NCBI GenBank assembly: GCA_030629865.1
Contig: DAOVOC010000026.1
Span: 1 to 9,645, forward strand
Reading direction: 5' to 3'
From: a bacterium
GTDB taxonomy: Bacteria > Babelota > Babeliae > Babelales > GCA-2401785
DNA: 9,645 bases
Program-made: the position numbers and the translations under genes
Part shown: positions 1-7,127 of the stretch, in pieces
How positions within the stretch are numbered: position 1 is the stretch's first letter
How the letters are laid out: every line of letters starts with the position of its first letter
The notes under the pieces: model-generated
The model's input: only the letters and a program-made list of their open reading frames with translations
Told to the model about the DNA's origin: nothing
Database searches by the model: none

Positions 1-296
1 ATCTGCGCAGCACCGGTAATCATATTTTTTACATAGTCAGCGTGACCAGGACAGTCAACGTGAGCATAGTGCCGCTTATCTGTCTCGTATTCTACGTGTG
101 CAGAAGCAATAGTAATACCACGCTCGCGCTCTTCAGGAGCCTTATCAATCTGATCAAAAGCCTTAAATTCGGCTTGACCCTTTGCAGCAAGTGTTTTTGT
201 TATTGCTGCAGTAAGTGTTGTCTTACCGTGGTCAACGTGACCAATCGTACCCACATTACAATGGGGCTTTGTTCTATCAAACTTACCCTTAGCCAT
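1..296 (-). CDS. tuf: Elongation factor Tu, N-terminal part (runs off the left edge)
   Basis: EF-Tu is the GTPase that carries aminoacyl-tRNA to the ribosomal A site in the cytoplasm. The 98 complete codons visible cover the start of the G domain. They contain the P-loop GHVDHGKT (residues 19-26), the switch I motif RGITI (59-63) and the G3 motif DCPGH (81-85), followed by ADYVKNMITGAAQ, all textbook for bacterial EF-Tu. The start ATG (294-296) is preceded by an AGAGGTG Shine-Dalgarno sequence about 4 nt upstream. The gene is the last of the str operon, 30 nt after fusA with no terminator between, so it is probably cotranscribed. The remaining roughly 300 residues lie outside the window. Identity is certain. 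Whether a second tuf copy exists elsewhere cannot be seen. Confidence 0.98.
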   Translation of the reverse strand, partial: MAKGKFDRTKPHCNVGTIGHVDHGKTTLTAAITKTLAAKGQAEFKAFDQIDKAPEERERGITIASAHVEYETDKRHYAHVDCPGHADYVKNMITGAAQ

Positions 297-326
297 ATAA
301 CACCTCTTGTAAACTAATGTGGCAGG

Positions 327-2405
327 TTATCCCTGCTTTTTCCCAACAATCAATTCTTGAGTGGCGCTAGGCACCTCTCTGTATTCACCAAACTGCATAG
401 AGTAATTAGCACGTCCCTGCGAAACAGACCGAAGGGCCGAAGCGTAACCAAACATCTCAGCCAAAGGCACTTCTGCCGTTATAACCTGAATGCCCTTACG
501 CGAGTCCATGCCAAGAATTCTTCCTCTACGAGAATTCAAATCACCCATCACATCGCCCATATTTTCTTCTGGAGTTGTAACTTCAACCTGCATAATAGGC
601 TCAAGCAAAACAGGATCGGCCTGTGCCATCCCAGACCTGAAAGCCATAGATGCTGCAACCTTAAAGGCTATTTCAGAAGAGTCAACATCATGGAATGAAC
701 CATCATAAAGTTCTGCTCTTATATCAACAACCGGATATCCCGCCAAAATACCTGATACCAAACTTTCCCGAACACCCTTCTCAGCCCCAGGAACAAACTC
801 ACGAGGAATTGATCCACCAACAGTCTTATTCTCGAACTCAAATCCAGAGCTACGCTCCAAAGGCATTAACCTGAGCCATACGTGACCATATTGACCTCGC
901 CCACCAGACTGACGCACAAACTTCCCTTCAGCCTCTACAGACTTCCGAATAGTTTCCTTATAAGCAACCTGTGGCTTACCAACCGTCGCTTCGACTTTGT
1001 GTTCACGCCTGAGACGCTCAACAATAACTTCTAAATGCAGCTCACCCATGCCAGAAATAACCGTCTGACCAGTCTCTTCATCAAAGGTAAATGTAAACGA
1101 AGGGTCCTCTTGCGCCAACTTACGCAATGAAAAGGTCATTTTTTCGTAATCACCCTTACCCTTAGGCTCAATAGAAACATTTGCTACTGGCTCCGGCGTA
1201 TCAATGGTCTCCAGCAAGATAGGATTAGCAACATCACACAAAGTATCACCTGTACCAACCTCTTTAACGCCTACAAGCGCTGCAATATCACCAGCAGAAA
1301 TAGATTTTACATCTTCACGCTTATTAGAATGCATTTGCAAAATACGACTTACACGCTCCTTTTTCCCCTTAGAAGCATTGTAAACATAAGAACCAGCTTC
1401 TATTTTTCCAGAGTAAACTCGAACAAACGTCAACGTACCAACAAAAGGATCAACCATAATTTTAAACGCAAGCGCAGACAAAGGCTCTGTAGATTTAGCC
1501 TCTCTTATCTCAACCGCTTCAGTCTTAGGATTTAAGCCTTCAACAGGAGGAACATCGAGAGGTGATGGCATATAATCTACAACAGCATCCAATAAAAGCT
1601 GTACGCCCTTATTTTTAAAAGCAGTCCCACAAAAAGTAGGAGTAACCTTTTGCTCCAAGACGCCCTTCCTAAGAGCTGTCTTAACCTCATCTATAGATAT
1701 TTCATCACCATCTAAATACTTTTCAGCCAAAGCATCGTTAAAATCACAAGCACGCTCAATAATAGCCTCATGAGCCTCATCAGTCCTTTGCTTAAACTCA
1801 TCAGGAACATCTGACCAAGTAATCGTTGCACCCTTATCATCTTCAGAAAACGTAGCAAGTTTCTTTGTTAAAACATCGATTATGCCATTAAAATTTTCAG
1901 ATTCACCAATCGGAATCTGCATTGCAAGAGGAGCCCCATGCAACTTATCTTCAATTTCGCTAACAACATTAAAGTAGTTCGCACCAATACGGTCCATCTT
2001 ATTAACAAAAGCCAACCGAGGAACTTTATACCTATCAGCCTGACGCCAAACAGTTTCAGATTGAGGCTGCACACCGCCAACACCACAGAACACACCAACG
2101 GTTCCATCAAGAACGCGAAGCGAGCGCTCAACTTCAATAGTGAAATCAACGTGCCCAGGCGTATCAATAATATTAATTTGATGATCTTTCCAAAAACAAG
2201 TTGTTGCAGCGGACGTAATCGTAATCCCGCGCTCTTGTTCCTGTTCCATCCAGTCCATGACAGCTTCGCCCTCATGAACCTCACCAATCTTATGCGAAAC
2301 ACCAGTATAAAAAAGCACACGCTCTGTCACAGTAGTTTTACCCGCATCAATGTGAGCCATAATGCCTATATTTCGATATTTATCTAATTTTTTATTAGCA
2401 CGCAT
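327..2405 (-). CDS. fusA: Elongation factor G (translocation GTPase)
   Basis: EF-G drives tRNA-mRNA translocation after peptide bond formation and, with RRF, ribosome recycling. The 692-residue length is normal for the family. The G domain shows AHIDAGKT (17-24), RGITI (59-63), DTPGH (81-85) and NKMD (135-138). The C-terminal half carries the domain IV signature HDVDSSEIAFKVAAS and the domain V stretch NMGDVMGDLNSRRGRILG, so all five domains appear intact. It reads as the canonical housekeeping EF-G1 rather than a tetracycline-resistance-type or EF-G2 paralogue, helped by its place between rpsG and tuf. The start ATG has only a weak purine-rich upstream sequence (GGTGTGGGTGTGAG), so translation may be coupled to rpsG, which ends 21 nt upstream. 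Confidence 0.99.
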   Translation of the reverse strand: MRANKKLDKYRNIGIMAHIDAGKTTVTERVLFYTGVSHKIGEVHEGEAVMDWMEQEQERGITITSAATTCFWKDHQINIIDTPGHVDFTIEVERSLRVLDGTVGVFCGVGGVQPQSETVWRQADRYKVPRLAFVNKMDRIGANYFNVVSEIEDKLHGAPLAMQIPIGESENFNGIIDVLTKKLATFSEDDKGATITWSDVPDEFKQRTDEAHEAIIERACDFNDALAEKYLDGDEISIDEVKTALRKGVLEQKVTPTFCGTAFKNKGVQLLLDAVVDYMPSPLDVPPVEGLNPKTEAVEIREAKSTEPLSALAFKIMVDPFVGTLTFVRVYSGKIEAGSYVYNASKGKKERVSRILQMHSNKREDVKSISAGDIAALVGVKEVGTGDTLCDVANPILLETIDTPEPVANVSIEPKGKGDYEKMTFSLRKLAQEDPSFTFTFDEETGQTVISGMGELHLEVIVERLRREHKVEATVGKPQVAYKETIRKSVEAEGKFVRQSGGRGQYGHVWLRLMPLERSSGFEFENKTVGGSIPREFVPGAEKGVRESLVSGILAGYPVVDIRAELYDGSFHDVDSSEIAFKVAASMAFRSGMAQADPVLLEPIMQVEVTTPEENMGDVMGDLNSRRGRILGMDSRKGIQVITAEVPLAEMFGYASALRSVSQGRANYSMQFGEYREVPSATQELIVGKKQG

Positions 2406-2426
2406 CTCACACCCACACCGTTACGA

Positions 2427-2909
2427 TTACCATGCATAGTGCGAAAACGCACGATTAGCCTCGGCCATCCTATGAACATCACTCTTCTTTTTGGCTGCGC
2501 CACCACGACCATCTATCGCATCGAGAAGCTCATTAGCCAATCGCTTACCCATTGTCTTGTCAGAGCGCTTTTTAGCAGCTTCGACAATCCACCGCAAAGC
2601 AAGAGCCAACGACCGAGAAGGACGCACCTCAGTAGGAACCTGGTAAATACCCCCACCAACACGACGAGGACGCACCTCTAAAATAGGCTTAAGGCCAAGC
2701 ACTGCTTTTTCAAACTGTGCATATCCTTCAGCCTCATTGCCACCTGACTTTTTAATAAAAGCCTCAACAGCCTCGTATACAATGTTTCTGGCAACGCCTT
2801 TTTTTCCGCGCCCCATAACAACATTAATTAATTTTTGAACAAGCACAGAGTTAAAACGGACATCGCCGCCTATATCTCTTACTAAATTTTCTGACTTACG
2901 CCTTGGCAT
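2427..2909 (-). CDS. rpsG: 30S ribosomal protein S7
   Basis: S7 is a primary binder of the 3' major domain of 16S rRNA and nucleates the head of the small subunit. The 160-residue product starts MPRRK and contains the hallmark EVRPRRVGGGIYQVP (78-92), followed by TEVRPSRS and the C-terminal MAEANRAFSHYAW (148-160), which corresponds to the usual ...NRAFAHYRW ending. It lies 11 nt downstream of rpsL and 21 nt upstream of fusA. In E. coli, S7 represses its own operon through an RNA site in the rpsL-rpsG gap, which is about a hundred nucleotides long there. The 11-nt gap here cannot hold such a site. The start is preceded by a weak GGGGTT element. Confidence 0.98.
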   Translation of the reverse strand: MPRRKSENLVRDIGGDVRFNSVLVQKLINVVMGRGKKGVARNIVYEAVEAFIKKSGGNEAEGYAQFEKAVLGLKPILEVRPRRVGGGIYQVPTEVRPSRSLALALRWIVEAAKKRSDKTMGKRLANELLDAIDGRGGAAKKKSDVHRMAEANRAFSHYAW

Positions 2910-2920
2910 TTACAACCCCA

Positions 2921-3289
2921 CTACTTACTTTTTACACCGTACAGCGATCGGGACTGCTTACGCCCCTCAACACCGGCAGAATCAAGTGTTCCACGAACTA
3001 TATGATACTTAACACCAGGCAAGTCTTTTACCTTACCTCCCCTAATCAATACAACAGAGTGCTCTTGAAGATTATGTCCTTCACCAGGGATATAGGCCGT
3101 AACCTCTTTACCCGTCGTCAACTTAACACGAGCCACTTTACGCAAAGCCGAATTAGGCTTCTTTGGGGTCATAGTATAAACACGCGTACACACACCTCGG
3201 CGCTGCGGACACGTCACAAGTGCCGGCGAGTCCGTCTTCTTCTTTGAACTTTTACGCCCTTTGCGCACAAGCTGGTTCGTTGTGGGCAT
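2921..3289 (-). CDS. rpsL: 30S ribosomal protein S12
   Basis: S12 sits at the decoding centre and affects translational accuracy. The 122-residue protein carries CPQRRGVCTRVYT (27-39), TPKKPNSALRK (41-51), PGEGHNLQEHS (68-78) and GGKVKDLPGVKYHIVRG (84-100). Lys43 and Lys88, the positions where streptomycin-resistance substitutions usually fall, are both wild type. Asp89, the residue methylthiolated by RimO in other bacteria, is present. It is the first gene of the str operon. GGAG lies 5 nt upstream of the ATG, and a long leader precedes it. Confidence 0.99.
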   Translation of the reverse strand: MPTTNQLVRKGRKSSKKKTDSPALVTCPQRRGVCTRVYTMTPKKPNSALRKVARVKLTTGKEVTAYIPGEGHNLQEHSVVLIRGGKVKDLPGVKYHIVRGTLDSAGVEGRKQSRSLYGVKSK

Positions 3290-3384
3290 ATTGACTCCAC
3301 CCTAAGTTATTAACCAAACACCACATTTTCCGGCCACCTAAACACATGTCTTGATAGCGCAATGTGTCAAACAAAACACACAAA

Positions 3385-3417
3385 CTTCTGGAAGCGTCTT
3401 GAATATCAGTCCAGAAG
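3385..3417 (-). promoter_or_regulatory. Hairpin in the str operon leader
   Basis: An 8-bp perfect inverted repeat, CTTCTGGA (3385-3392) and TCCAGAAG (3410-3417), encloses a 17-nt loop. It falls inside the presumed 5' untranslated leader of the rpsL transcript. No T-run follows it on the minus strand, so it is not an ordinary terminator. A role in ribosomal-protein feedback is only a hypothesis. Confidence 0.35.
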
Positions 3418-3460
3418 AGCGCCCTCATTCTACCCATTCCCCGTTTTTTTTCAAGATTGA

Positions 3461-3491
3461 ATTATAAGATAAAGCACAACAAATTCCGCAA
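3461..3491 (-). promoter_or_regulatory. Candidate promoter of the str operon
   Basis: On the minus strand a perfect TATAAT (complement of 3461-3466) is preceded, with a 19-bp spacer, by TTGCGG (complement of 3486-3491). The -10 is consensus. The -35 is a partial match and the spacer is longer than the usual 17 bp, so confidence is moderate. Transcription starting near 3454 would give a leader of about 165 nt before rpsL. Confidence 0.4.
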
Positions 3492-3650
3492 AAATTTGAA
3501 ATCACCCACAAAACAAGAATCATAAATCATGTTATTGCCATTACTATAATAATCAAAACAATAGACCTACACGGCTTATATAGACTCAAAACCTGAAGCG
3601 TGCTAGGTTTTTACAAGTTATCTATTCATCATAAAAATATTGGAGAATAA

Positions 3651-4769
3651 ATGTTTTTTTATAATTTTTTCTTTTCCTTTGTCAGTAAATTTCTACCACT
3701 CCTACAAGCAATTTTGGGATTTAGTGCCGTAATAATAATTCATGAATGCGGACATTTCTTTTTTTGCAAAGTTTTTGGAATTGACACTCCAACATTTTCT
3801 GTAGGAATGGGTCCAACCATTTTCCAAAAGAAATTTGGCAAAACAAATTTTCGATTAGCAGCACTTCCTATCGGCGGCTCTGTTGAAGTTTTAGTCGAAG
3901 AAAAAAAGCCGCAAGAAGGTGACAAACAAAATATTGGACACTCTCTTGAAAGTAAACCTTACTGGCAAAAACTATTAGTAATGCTTGGAGGAATTCTTTT
4001 CAATTTAGCTTTCGCACTAATCGTATTTTCAACTCTTTTTTGGCAGGGCATGCCAAAAATGTCCTTAAAGAAACTAAAAAGTGTTGAAGTAAAAGAAGTC
4101 ATAAAAAATTCGGCTGCTCAGAAAACAGGACTTAAATCAGGCGACATTATTATTGGCATACAAAACAAAAAACTAACCTCGCAAGAAATATCTCTAGAAA
4201 AATTCCTGGGTATTCTTTCAGGCAAATCATCCAAATCCAGCTCCACAACAATCATGGTAAAGCGTGCATCAGAATCAGTAACTCTAAAAATTATTTATCC
4301 CATAAAAAATAAACCGTTTGGATTCATATGCTTACCAGAAGGTACATATGAACAGTTACCTGGCAAATCGCTTCCCTTTTTTACTGCTATAAAAAAGGGA
4401 TTAACAATGACAGTATCCCAGTTTTTAGGCATTGGAAAAGCCATTAAATCGGCTCTTCAAAGCAAAAGTACTCAGGGACTTGGCGGACCACTAGCAATAT
4501 TTTCGTACAGCATGAAAAGCGCGCAAAGAGGGATGATCGCATTATTCTTTTTCCTTGCAATACTAAGTATTAATTTGGCCCTTCTCAACCTACTGCCATT
4601 TGGCATCGTTGATGGTGGACGAATCCTATTTCTGACAATCGAAGCAGTAATTCGCCGGCCTGTACCAGATATAATTCAAATCGCAGTCAATGGCTTCTCT
4701 TTTCTGGCAATAAGCGCTCTACTTTTGCTTCTTACTTATCGCGATATTATTAATATCTGGTTTAAGTAA
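3651..4769 (+). CDS. rseP: Site-2 intramembrane zinc metalloprotease, RseP/RasP family (M50)
   Basis: Family members cleave transmembrane segments inside the inner membrane, typically of anti-sigma factors or signal-peptide remnants. The 372-residue protein has the zinc-binding HECGH (31-35) within the first membrane helix, then FSVGMG (49-54), a second hydrophobic helix with LGGILFNLAFALIVF (112-126), and a single PDZ-like domain around 140-215 that includes SAAQKTGLKSGDII. It ends with helices around the third active-site motif NLLPFGIVDGG (313-323), where Asp321 is the expected third zinc ligand. The family more often has NLLPIP-LDGG, so Phe-Gly and Val are mild deviations. Only one PDZ domain is apparent, versus two in E. 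coli RseP (about 450 residues), so it resembles the shorter forms of the family. GGAG lies 5 nt before the ATG. The gene stands alone and converges on rplM. Its substrate is unknown. Confidence 0.93.
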   Translation: MFFYNFFFSFVSKFLPLLQAILGFSAVIIIHECGHFFFCKVFGIDTPTFSVGMGPTIFQKKFGKTNFRLAALPIGGSVEVLVEEKKPQEGDKQNIGHSLESKPYWQKLLVMLGGILFNLAFALIVFSTLFWQGMPKMSLKKLKSVEVKEVIKNSAAQKTGLKSGDIIIGIQNKKLTSQEISLEKFLGILSGKSSKSSSTTIMVKRASESVTLKIIYPIKNKPFGFICLPEGTYEQLPGKSLPFFTAIKKGLTMTVSQFLGIGKAIKSALQSKSTQGLGGPLAIFSYSMKSAQRGMIALFFFLAILSINLALLNLLPFGIVDGGRILFLTIEAVIRRPVPDIIQIAVNGFSFLAISALLLLLTYRDIINIWFK

Positions 4770-4785
4770 AAAAATTTAATAAAAT

Positions 4786-4823
4786 AAAAACCCCCTGAGA
4801 ATTATTTTTCCCAGGGGGTTTTG
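4786..4823. terminator. Bidirectional intrinsic terminator between rseP and rplM
   Basis: A 7-bp GC-rich stem, CCCCCTG (4791-4797) with CAGGGGG (4812-4818), is extended by flanking A's (4787-4790) paired to T's (4819-4822). A-rich and T-rich flanks on both sides give a U-tract in either direction. It lies between two convergent genes (rseP ends 4769, rplM ends 4844) and can serve both. Confidence 0.92.
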
Positions 4824-4843
4824 TTTTAAGTTACGTCAGTTTT

Positions 4844-5269
4844 TTATTTAATTTGTGCTTGGTGAGGATGCTCACTGCCAACATATAATTTTAACTTGCC
4901 TAGCATGTAACGCCCCATAGGTCCTGTTGGAAGCATACCTTTTACAGCGTGTTTCACAATACGCGTTGGATCTATTGCAAATACTTCCTTAGCATTTGGT
5001 GTACGCAGACCACCACGCCACCCAGAGTGACGTCTATAGATTTTTTGGTCCCACTTTTTGCCAGTCATAACAATTTTTTCACAATTGATAATGACAACAT
5101 AGTCACCAGAATCAACATTTGCTGTGTAAAAGGGCTTATCTTTTCCGCGCAAAGCTTCGGCTACCTGTGTTGCCAATCTTCCAAGAATCGCACCATCAGC
5201 ATCCATAAGACGCCACTGTGGATCTCGGTCACCCGCTTTGAGCGAAAAAGTCTTATTCATATCTACCAT
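4844..5269 (-). CDS. rplM: 50S ribosomal protein L13
   Basis: L13 is an early-assembly protein of the large subunit that binds 23S rRNA. The 141-residue product shows WRLMDADGAILGRLATQVAEALRGKDKP near the N-terminus, then GDYVVIINCEKIVMTGKKWDQK, YRRHSGWRGG, and the C-terminal VKGMLPTGPMGRYMLGKLKLYVGSEHPHQAQ, all characteristic of bacterial L13. The start at 5269 is favoured because GGAG sits 8 nt upstream. An internal ATG at 5258-5260 would give an N-terminus (MNKTFS) more like other L13s but is 17 nt from that sequence. In most bacteria rpsI (S9) follows rplM in the same operon. Here the terminator and rseP follow instead, so rpsI must be elsewhere. Confidence 0.98.
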   Translation of the reverse strand: MVDMNKTFSLKAGDRDPQWRLMDADGAILGRLATQVAEALRGKDKPFYTANVDSGDYVVIINCEKIVMTGKKWDQKIYRRHSGWRGGLRTPNAKEVFAIDPTRIVKHAVKGMLPTGPMGRYMLGKLKLYVGSEHPHQAQIK

Positions 5270-5323
5270 CAGAAATTCTCCACCACAAGGATAACACTAG
5301 AGTTTACATAGCCTGTAGGTACC

Positions 5324-5351
5324 TTGAACAAACACAAGACCTGGATGTAAT
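5324..5351 (+). promoter_or_regulatory. Candidate promoter of the Memo-AMMECR1 lipoprotein gene
   Basis: TTGAAC (5324-5329) and TGTAAT (5346-5351) are separated by 16 bp on the plus strand, giving an untranslated leader of about 80 nt. The -10 differs from consensus at one position and the -35 at two. This promoter lies within the rplM leader region, so the two divergent transcription units would overlap at their 5' ends. Confidence 0.4.
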
Positions 5352-5387
5352 CTCAAACACATCTTTTAAAAAACTGTTTCAACCGAA

Positions 5388-5416
5388 ATTTTAAAGCAAA
5401 ACTTGAATCCGGTCAA
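5388..5416 (-). promoter_or_regulatory. Candidate rplM promoter
   Basis: On the minus strand TTGACC (complement of 5411-5416) and TAAAAT (complement of 5388-5393) are separated by exactly 17 bp, a near-consensus sigma-70 type promoter with a 5/6 match in each box. It would give a leader of a little over 110 nt ahead of rplM. Confidence 0.6.
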
Positions 5417-5438
5417 ACACACTTTCTAGGGAGAAAAT

Positions 5439-7025
5439 ATGAAAAACAACAAAATACAGCTACTTATTCTTGTCACCTTAGCACTTCTCGGTTGCGACAA
5501 AACTAAAACACAACAACCGCAAACTCACATATCAACATTACCTGAAGGATGGTACCCCAAAATTACAACACAGCTTCAGCAGGTTTTAGAGAAACAATTT
5601 GCCTTTGCAAAAAAACATCTTTCGTTGCACCACAACAATCCAGTTAAAGCAATTATTTCTCCTCATGCAGGCATCACATATTCAGGAATTGCCGCAGCTT
5701 CCGCATATAAAGAATTATTTTTGTCTGATGGCAAAAAAAATAATAAATTTAAACTCGTAATAATACTTGCACCAAGCCACTCAGTATCGCTTCATGGAAT
5801 CGCACTACCAGATTTTACACACTACAAAATCAACCTAGGAACAATCGAAGTAGACACAAAAACTGTAAACTTGCTAAAAAAAAATAAATTATTCAAAACT
5901 CACCGTGCAGTCTTCCAAAAAGAACATTCACTAGAAATGCAATTGCCATTCATTGAAACAACACTCAAAAATTACTCAATAGTCCCACTTATCGTAGGAC
6001 ATCTAAACGACAACGAAGTAGATCAGGTTGCACAAACACTCAACTCAATAATCGATTCCAACACACTTGTCATATGCACGTCAGATTTTACACATTACGG
6101 CGCAAATTATGGATATCAACCATTTACCCAAAACACTTCGGCAAATGTAAAAGCCCTTGATTCAGTTCTTATAAAATCCCTATTAAGCTTTGATAGAAAA
6201 AAATTTGAAAAAACACTTGAACAAACTCAGGCAACAATTTGCGGCAAAACACCACTGCGAATATTGCTTGCACTGCTCAACACAGGAAAACTTTCAAACA
6301 CAACGGCGGAGCTCACAAGCTATTACACATCAGCACACATTAAGGGTCCCGAAACCTCTCTTAAAGCTGAAAATCTTTTCAAACCACTCTCTGATGCAGA
6401 AGTTGAGGGCACTGTTGGCTACGCAGGCATAGTTTTTGTTGAAAACAAAAACCCCTCTCTACACCTTTCCGGGTACGAACAACAAAGTCTTTTAACACTC
6501 GCTAAAGCCTCAATACAAAACACCTTTGACAACAAACTGCCTTTGGCAACAGCATATCCGGTTATCACACACCGACTACGCGAAAACAGGGGGGCATTTG
6601 TAACAATTGAAACCACAAAAGGTGATCTGCGTGGATGTATCGGAAGAATTGAAACCAATGAACCCCTTGTTAAAACAATTGTTTCGATGAGTAAAGCAGC
6701 GGCATTTCAAGACTCAAGATTCACTCCACTTAAAAAAACAGAAATTAAAAATACAAAGCTCTCGATTAACATTCTGACAAAGCCACGAAAAATTGACTCA
6801 TACAAAAAAATCCAGCTTGGCAAACATGGAATTATTTTTGAAAAAACAACACAAAACAGCTACTATTCATCAGTTTTCTTGCCAAATGTCCCAACAGAAC
6901 TCGGATGGACCCTTCAGCATACACTTGAACAATTAAGCAAAAAAGCAGGCCTTGATAATGCAGCATGGCAAAAGAACGCTCAGTTCAGCGTTTTCGAATC
7001 ACAAAAATTTCAAGAAACACCCTAG
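5439..7025 (+). CDS. Predicted lipoprotein: Memo-like domain fused to AMMECR1 domain
   Basis: This 528-residue protein starts with a lipoprotein signal peptide (hydrophobic 8-17, lipobox LLGC with Cys19; Asp at +2). Residues about 35-335 match the Memo family (AmmeMemoRadiSam system B), structurally related to class III extradiol dioxygenases. Visible motifs are SPHAG with His76, APSH with His114, EHSLEMQLPF (162-171), SDFTHYG with His219, and TICG with Cys268. His76, His114 and Cys268 correspond to the metal-binding trio described for human MEMO1. Residues about 345-525 match AMMECR1 (system A): RGAFVTI (384-390), LRGCIGRIE (397-405), AAFQDSRF (421-428) and FLPNVPTELGW (480-490). No radical SAM partner lies nearby. 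AGGGAG (5428-5433) sits 5 nt before the ATG. The domain calls are strong. The reaction, if any, is unknown, and an envelope location is predicted from the lipobox. Confidence 0.88.
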   Translation: MKNNKIQLLILVTLALLGCDKTKTQQPQTHISTLPEGWYPKITTQLQQVLEKQFAFAKKHLSLHHNNPVKAIISPHAGITYSGIAAASAYKELFLSDGKKNNKFKLVIILAPSHSVSLHGIALPDFTHYKINLGTIEVDTKTVNLLKKNKLFKTHRAVFQKEHSLEMQLPFIETTLKNYSIVPLIVGHLNDNEVDQVAQTLNSIIDSNTLVICTSDFTHYGANYGYQPFTQNTSANVKALDSVLIKSLLSFDRKKFEKTLEQTQATICGKTPLRILLALLNTGKLSNTTAELTSYYTSAHIKGPETSLKAENLFKPLSDAEVEGTVGYAGIVFVENKNPSLHLSGYEQQSLLTLAKASIQNTFDNKLPLATAYPVITHRLRENRGAFVTIETTKGDLRGCIGRIETNEPLVKTIVSMSKAAAFQDSRFTPLKKTEIKNTKLSINILTKPRKIDSYKKIQLGKHGIIFEKTTQNSYYSSVFLPNVPTELGWTLQHTLEQLSKKAGLDNAAWQKNAQFSVFESQKFQETP

Positions 7026-7049
7026 CATAAACTATTTATTTAAAAATTA

Positions 7050-7080
7050 TTGCAATCTGAAATACTCATAATGGTATAAT
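7050..7080 (+). promoter_or_regulatory. Candidate promoter for the small exported-protein cluster
   Basis: A perfect TATAAT (7075-7080) is preceded by TG at the extended -10 position (TGG then TATAAT). TTGCAA (7050-7055) lies upstream with a 19-bp spacer. The extended -10 can compensate for the poor spacing. Transcription would start near 7087, about 40 nt ahead of the first gene of the cluster. Confidence 0.6.
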
Positions 7081-7098
7081 CATTTCATAATGGAATAA
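7067..7098 (+). repeat. Direct repeat overlapping the promoter
   Basis: CATAATGGTATAA (7067-7079) recurs as CATAATGGAATAA (7086-7098), a 13-bp repeat with one mismatch and a 19-bp period. The first copy overlaps the -10 box and the second the expected transcription start. It could be a paired operator or a chance result of A+T-rich sequence. Confidence 0.35.
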
Positions 7099-7127
7099 AC
7101 GCAGGTCTTTCCTAGGAAGGCACAACG

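Larger units (their letters stand above)
3290..3650. other. Divergent intergenic region between rpsL and rseP (361 bp)
   Basis: No convincing gene lies here. The rpsL-proximal half reads, on the minus strand, as an untranslated leader of about 165 nt containing two small inverted repeats (3342-3347 with 3362-3367, and 3385-3392 with 3410-3417). A minus-strand TATAAT (reverse complement of 3461-3466) is the best candidate -10 for the str operon. For rseP, a plus-strand TATAAT occurs at 3545-3550 without a good -35 at standard spacing, so its promoter is unresolved. The rseP Shine-Dalgarno GGAG (3642-3645) is 5 nt before its ATG. The stretch from about 3470 to 3640 is very A+T rich. Confidence 0.6.

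Noticed and set aside
1938..2387. A 149-codon plus-strand frame opposite fusA
   Set aside because: It lies antisense within the conserved EF-G GTP-binding domain and its translation has no protein-like motif. It is a shadow of fusA.
3252..3437. A 61-codon minus-strand frame overlapping the rpsL start, which could be a leader peptide
   Set aside because: It overlaps rpsL in another frame, has no recognisable features, and lies in the expected untranslated leader. The preceding GGGGA is too weak to support it.
3545..3550. TATAAT as the rseP promoter
   Set aside because: No acceptable -35 box occurs at 15-19 bp upstream and no extended -10 is present, so it is mentioned only as an unresolved candidate.
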